Assembly: GCA_021157415.1 (NCBI GenBank)
Contig: JAGGWN010000073.1
Span: forward strand, 1 to 44,577
Reading direction: 5' to 3'
Origin: Bacteroidales bacterium
GTDB lineage: Bacteria > Bacteroidota > Bacteroidia > Bacteroidales > VadinHA17
Length of the DNA: 44,577 bases
Part shown: piece after piece, positions 40,745 to 44,577 of the stretch
Position numbering within the stretch: the first letter of the stretch is position 1
Layout: each line of letters begins with the position of its first letter
The notes under the pieces: generated by a model
Told to the model about the DNA's origin: nothing
What the model saw: the letters and a program-made list of their open reading frames with translations, nothing else
Database searches by the model: none
Translations under genes and position numbers: made by a program

Positions 40745-42193
40745 ATGCTTAAAACCATGAATAAAGAAACCAAAGATCATGAAATTATTTGGAATAAATG
40801 TTTGCAGATTATCAAAGACAATGTACCTTCCGTTAGTTTCAGGACATGGTTTGAACCCATTATACCGGTAAAGCTCAAAGATAACATATTGACCATACAG
40901 GTACCCAGCCCTTTTTTCTATGAATACCTTGAGGAACAATATATTGATCTATTGAAGAAGATCCTTAGAAAAGAACTGGGCCAGGATGCCAAGCTGGAAT
41001 ACAACGTGGTTATTGAGAATAATGCGTTTTCAAGTCAACCCTATACAGTACGCTTTCCCACGCGCAGTAAAACTGATCTGAAGAATAAGCCCCTTGCTGT
41101 GCCCATGGATAAGGATGAAATATCCGTACGGAATCCGTTTATTATACCGGGATTAAAAAAACTGCACGTTGACCCTCAGTTGAATCCTGAATATTCTTTT
41201 GCAAATTTTGTAGAAGGTAACTGTAACCGTCTGGCCCGTTCGGCAGGTTATGCTGTCAGCCAGAAACCCGGGAAAACAGCTTTCAATCCTCTTTTTGTAT
41301 ATGGGGATTCGGGGCTGGGAAAAACCCATCTCGCCCAGGCCATTGGGATCGAGGTAAAGGAGAAGTTCCCGGAACTGACGGTACTCTATGTAACGGCCAA
41401 TCGTTTTCAGACACAGTTTATCGAATCCATCCGGAACAATACGAGAAATGACTTTCTTCATTTCTACCAGATGATCGATGTGCTTATTGTGGATGATGTC
41501 CATGAATTTGCCGGCAAAGAAAAGACCCAGGACATTTTTTTCCACGTCTTCAATCATTTGCATCAAAGCGGGAAACAACTGATTCTGACATCTGACAAGG
41601 CACCTGTAGAGTTGCAGGGACTGGAGCAACGGCTGTTGTCGCGTTTTAAATGGGGCCTGTCAACAGACCTTCAGTCACCCGAATTTGAAACCAGGATGGC
41701 CATTCTTAAAAAGAAAGTTTATAATGACGGTATCGAAATGAGCGATGAGATACTGGAATATATCGCAACTTACATCTCCACCAATATCCGGGAGTTGGAA
41801 GGAGCTCTGATCTCTTTGCTGGCCCAGTCAACACTGAATAAGAAAGAGATCACCCTGGATTTGGCACGCAAAATGATCGACAAGCTTATCAAAAACACAC
41901 ATAAGGAACTTTCCATCGATTACATCCAGAAGGTGGTATGTGATTATTTTGGGATTCCTATTGATCTGGTACTGTCCAAAACCCGTAAACGGGAAATTGT
42001 GCAGGCCCGTCAGGTGGCCATGTTCTTCTCAAAAAGCCTCACCAAATCGTCCCTCACTACCATCGGTTCACGAATCGGAGGGAAAGACCATGCCACCGTT
42101 CTCCATGCCTGCAAAACCGTAAATAACCTGATTGAAACGGATAAGCAATTCAGACTGCAGATTGAAGAAATAGAAAAAAAGCTTAAGACCTGA
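40745..42193 (+). CDS. dnaA: chromosomal replication initiator DnaA
   Basis: This protein of up to 482 residues opens the replication origin. Domain I (about 10-90; WNKCLQIIKDNVPSVSFRTW) is followed by a linker. The AAA+ core has Walker A GDSGLGKTH (about 186-194) and Walker B VLIVDDVHEF (about 245). The C-terminal DNA-binding domain shows ARQVAMFFSK and the signature GGKDHATVLHA. Translation may begin at Met5 (MNKETKDHEI). The gene stands alone on its strand, after a 336-base AT-rich region. Confidence 0.97.
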   Translation: MLKTMNKETKDHEIIWNKCLQIIKDNVPSVSFRTWFEPIIPVKLKDNILTIQVPSPFFYEYLEEQYIDLLKKILRKELGQDAKLEYNVVIENNAFSSQPYTVRFPTRSKTDLKNKPLAVPMDKDEISVRNPFIIPGLKKLHVDPQLNPEYSFANFVEGNCNRLARSAGYAVSQKPGKTAFNPLFVYGDSGLGKTHLAQAIGIEVKEKFPELTVLYVTANRFQTQFIESIRNNTRNDFLHFYQMIDVLIVDDVHEFAGKEKTQDIFFHVFNHLHQSGKQLILTSDKAPVELQGLEQRLLSRFKWGLSTDLQSPEFETRMAILKKKVYNDGIEMSDEILEYIATYISTNIRELEGALISLLAQSTLNKKEITLDLARKMIDKLIKNTHKELSIDYIQKVVCDYFGIPIDLVLSKTRKREIVQARQVAMFFSKSLTKSSLTTIGSRIGGKDHATVLHACKTVNNLIETDKQFRLQIEEIEKKLKT

Positions 42194-42214
42194 CTTTTAT
42201 CCGACCGTTTTATC

Positions 42215-42244
42215 TTTCATAATCAAATCTTTCCTTTATTTTTG
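42215..42244 (+). promoter_or_regulatory. promoter of the miaB-mtaB unit
   Basis: TATTTTTG (42237-42244) fits TAnnTTTG; TTTC (42215-42218) stands 18 bases upstream as an imperfect -33 element. This implies an unusually long leader of about 130 bases before miaB. Confidence 0.5.
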
Positions 42245-42381
42245 CAGAGAATTAAGGCGGCTTTTTATTCGCTTTTTCCAAAACCTATCCTGAGAGATCG
42301 TGGAATATTGGATATTTTTTGCACTTGAAGGCTTAGTATTGATAATAAGTAAAAACAGATTGTATTTGAAGTAGATATATA

Positions 42382-43818
42382 ATGAAGTATTTCCTGCTTA
42401 CATTGGGTTGTCAGATGAATAAATCAGACAGCGAGAGGATTATCACGGTACTGGAAAACATGGGGTATCATCCTGGCAGCGAAGAAGAAGCTGATCTGAT
42501 CGGTGTGGTTGCCTGTTCGGTACGTCAGAAAGCCATAGACAAGGTATATACCAAAATTTACAGATGGAACCGGATAAAATCAAGCCGGAACCTGGTCACC
42601 TTTTTAACCGGCTGTGTGCTCCCGGCAGATAAAAAGAAATTCAACAAACTATTTGATTTAATTTTTACCACCAATGAGCTACCGGGTCTGCCCGATATGC
42701 TCCGACAATACGGTGTCGTCACCTCTTTTACCACCTCCCCCCGGACTGGCAGTACGAAGCATTATCATCATGAGGCTTTCCCTCCCCTGACAGAGATTGC
42801 CCGTGATAAACAAACCCCTGGAAACAGGCAGGACGGACGAACCATTATGGATCGTTTATGGGAAATCCACCCCACCTATCACTCCGAATTCGAAGCTTTT
42901 GTTCCCATACAGAACGGTTGTGACAAATTCTGTACTTTTTGTGCTGTGCCCTACACCCGCGGTCGTGAAGTATCCAGGGCTTCCGGCGAAATTCTGGATG
43001 AGGTACGCACGCTTATGCAGCAAGGGTACAAATCGATCACCCTGCTGGGGCAAAATGTCAATTCTTATGGGAAAGACAAGCCGGACACAGAGCTTTCCTT
43101 TGCCGGATTGCTGGAAGAAATTGGCAAGCTTGGAGAACTATATGGAAATAAGTGCTGGGTCTATTTTACATCTCCGCATCCGCGGGATATGAAACCGGAA
43201 GTAATAGATGTTGTCAGCCGGTATCGTTGCCTGGCCAAACAGATCCACCTGCCACTCCAGTCGGGGGATAACGATATATTAAGGAGAATGAACCGGAAGC
43301 ACACGGTAGAAGATTATTATGGGATCGTAGAGTATATTCGACAAAAGCTCCCGTCAGCTACGCTTTTCACCGACATTATCGTCGGGTTTCCCGGAGAAAC
43401 GGACAAACAGTTTGAGAATACCAGGAAAGCCCTGACAACTGTACAATTCAATATGGCTTACATAGCAGTTTATTCTCCACGGCCGGGCACCGTAAGTGCC
43501 CGCTGGATGGATAACATCCCCATGTCTGTAAAAAAAGAACGTTTACATACACTGACCGGTGATTTGGAAATAAACGCTTTACGGTGGAACAAAGAAGTAC
43601 TGGAACAGGAAGTTACAATCCTTGTTACAGGAAAAGACAGAAAGGCAGAATATCTGTCAGGACATACAGAAGGAAGGATCAACGTACGTTTTCATTCACC
43701 TGATATGTCTTTGATCGGGCAGTTTGTCAGGGTCCGGATTACATCCGTCACCCCTTTTTCAATAGAAGGTAAACTTATTGAGGCAAAGGAAAAAGTATGG
43801 ACAAACCCCTTAAAATAG
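42382..43818 (+). CDS. miaB: tRNA methylthiotransferase MiaB-type (radical SAM)
   Basis: The 478-residue radical-SAM enzyme should add the methylthio group to C2 of isopentenyl-A37 in tRNA. The auxiliary-cluster cysteines of the N-terminal domain are C10 (LTLGCQMN), C45 (ACSVRQ) and C78 (TGCV). The radical-SAM motif GCDKFCTFC gives C180, C184 and C187. Other family segments are PYTRGREVSR, LLGQNVNSYG, HLPLQSGDNDILRRMNRKHT and DIIVGFPGE. A TRAM domain ends the protein. A stretch of about 40 residues (about 113-155) before the SAM domain is longer than usual. MiaB is favoured over RimO because the 4Fe-4S flanks and TRAM look tRNA-type; the exact tRNA target is inferred. Its end overlaps mtaB by 22 bases. 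Confidence 0.85.
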   Translation: MKYFLLTLGCQMNKSDSERIITVLENMGYHPGSEEEADLIGVVACSVRQKAIDKVYTKIYRWNRIKSSRNLVTFLTGCVLPADKKKFNKLFDLIFTTNELPGLPDMLRQYGVVTSFTTSPRTGSTKHYHHEAFPPLTEIARDKQTPGNRQDGRTIMDRLWEIHPTYHSEFEAFVPIQNGCDKFCTFCAVPYTRGREVSRASGEILDEVRTLMQQGYKSITLLGQNVNSYGKDKPDTELSFAGLLEEIGKLGELYGNKCWVYFTSPHPRDMKPEVIDVVSRYRCLAKQIHLPLQSGDNDILRRMNRKHTVEDYYGIVEYIRQKLPSATLFTDIIVGFPGETDKQFENTRKALTTVQFNMAYIAVYSPRPGTVSARWMDNIPMSVKKERLHTLTGDLEINALRWNKEVLEQEVTILVTGKDRKAEYLSGHTEGRINVRFHSPDMSLIGQFVRVRITSVTPFSIEGKLIEAKEKVWTNPLK

Positions 43819-44577
43819 CTTTTAAGACACTGGGATGCCGGTTGAATCAGTACGAAACGGATGCATTGGTCTCCGCATTCCGCCACAAGGGATATGATGT
43901 GGTTCCGTTCAATCAGCCCGCGGATGTATATGTAGTGAATACCTGTACGGTTACAAACCAGAGCGATCATAAATCCAGAAATATGATCAGTCAGGCTATC
44001 CGGCGAACCGGAAATTCTGTTGTGATCGCTGCGGGATGCATGGTTAACCATTACAAAAAAATTCTGGAGCAACAGCCCGGAATAACCTATGCTGTGCAGA
44101 ACGACAGGAAAAGTTCTATCACAGACCTGGTAGAGGCCCATTTTAAAGGAGAGATCACCTCTCCGGATCTCTTTCCGGAAGATAAGTTCCACTTCCCGGT
44201 AACAGACAAATCTTTCCATACCCGAAGCCTGATCAAGATACAGGATGGCTGTGACAATTACTGCTCCTATTGTATCATACCGAAAGTACGCGGCAGGGCT
44301 GTGAGCCGGCCTGTCAGGGAAATCCTTGAAAACATACGCCGGGTAACCAACGCAGGTTTTAAAGAAGTCGTTCTGACCGGCGTAAATATCGGACGGTATC
44401 AGTATGAAAACGATAACTTTGAAGACCTGGTTGAAAAGATTACCGGTCTGCCTGGAGATTTCCGCTTGCGTATTTCTTCCATTGAACCGGAAGGCTTCGG
44501 GGAAAAGCTGTTTGATCTCTTTGCACATCCTAAACTTACCCCCCACTTGCATCTTTGCCTGCAATCAGGATCAGACA
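43797..44577 (+). CDS. mtaB: tRNA methylthiotransferase MtaB-type, 5' part (runs off the window)
   Basis: The ATG at 43797 overlaps the end of the miaB gene in another frame. About 260 residues are visible and the frame is still open at the edge. The N-terminal cluster cysteines are C14 (TLGCRLNQYE), C50 (NTCTVT) and C81 (AAGCMVNH), and the radical-SAM motif GCDNYCSYC gives C152, C156 and C159. KVRGRAVSRP, VVLTGVNIGRY and RISSIEPE follow, the MtaB (YqeV) pattern. MtaB puts a methylthio group on t6A37 of tRNA. The 22-base overlap points to translational coupling with the MiaB-type gene. Confidence 0.92.
   Translation, partial: MDKPLKIAFKTLGCRLNQYETDALVSAFRHKGYDVVPFNQPADVYVVNTCTVTNQSDHKSRNMISQAIRRTGNSVVIAAGCMVNHYKKILEQQPGITYAVQNDRKSSITDLVEAHFKGEITSPDLFPEDKFHFPVTDKSFHTRSLIKIQDGCDNYCSYCIIPKVRGRAVSRPVREILENIRRVTNAGFKEVVLTGVNIGRYQYENDNFEDLVEKITGLPGDFRLRISSIEPEGFGEKLFDLFAHPKLTPHLHLCLQSGSD

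Noticed and set aside
3-44577. tRNA or rRNA genes
   Set aside because: Reading the intergenic gaps I found no cloverleaf with a GGTTCGA-type T arm and CCA-adjacent acceptor stem, and no rRNA stretch.

Overview
The window looks like a chromosomal segment of a Bacteroidota bacterium, probably of the order Bacteroidales. The evidence is a 2982-residue secreted protein ending in a type IX secretion (T9SS) sorting domain, several promoters of the Bacteroidota form (TTTG, about 20 bases, TAnnTTTG), a Bacteroidota-style LptD, a DUF6266-like fragment, and the absence of strong Shine-Dalgarno sites.

Layout. 1-3.8 kb: the 3' end of mnmE, then a scarred stretch with a broken NUDIX-type gene, an unknown membrane protein, a truncated DUF6266-like gene, two copies of a 79-bp repeat, a 122-bp duplication of the end of a neighbouring gene, and L-lactate dehydrogenase. 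3.8-6.1 kb: a small minus-strand operon (two-helix membrane protein, YbjQ-family protein, helical unknown) and an LhgO-type FAD oxidoreductase. 6.1-16.1 kb: the most interesting block. A LexA/S24-type repressor is divergent from DinB (Pol IV), which is followed by a short DnaE-type polymerase. Downstream of the repressor on its own strand lie a 1388-residue soluble multi-PAS/GAF histidine kinase and a single-domain response regulator. The 98-bp divergent control region carries two inverted repeats, one of which has a promoter -7 element in each arm. 16.3-19.1 kb: an M28 peptidase lipoprotein with a PDZ domain and a membrane protein. 19.3-28.2 kb: the giant GLUG-repeat T9SS protein. 28.2-29.4 kb: an 8-bp x 19 tandem repeat and a decayed IS481-type transposase.

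29.4-44.6 kb is housekeeping: ferritin, NADP-isocitrate dehydrogenase, dnaX (with an A10 tract placed where slippage would give a gamma-like short product), rpsF-rpsR-rplI, a RidA protein, lptD divergent from an amidase and an MCE/MlaD protein (envelope biogenesis), dnaA, then miaB overlapping mtaB, which runs off the window end.

The genes suggest an inducible error-prone repair module (repressor, Y-family polymerase, C-family polymerase) whose repressor transcript may continue into a two-component system. This is inferred from layout and motifs only. I found no tRNA, rRNA or CRISPR array.
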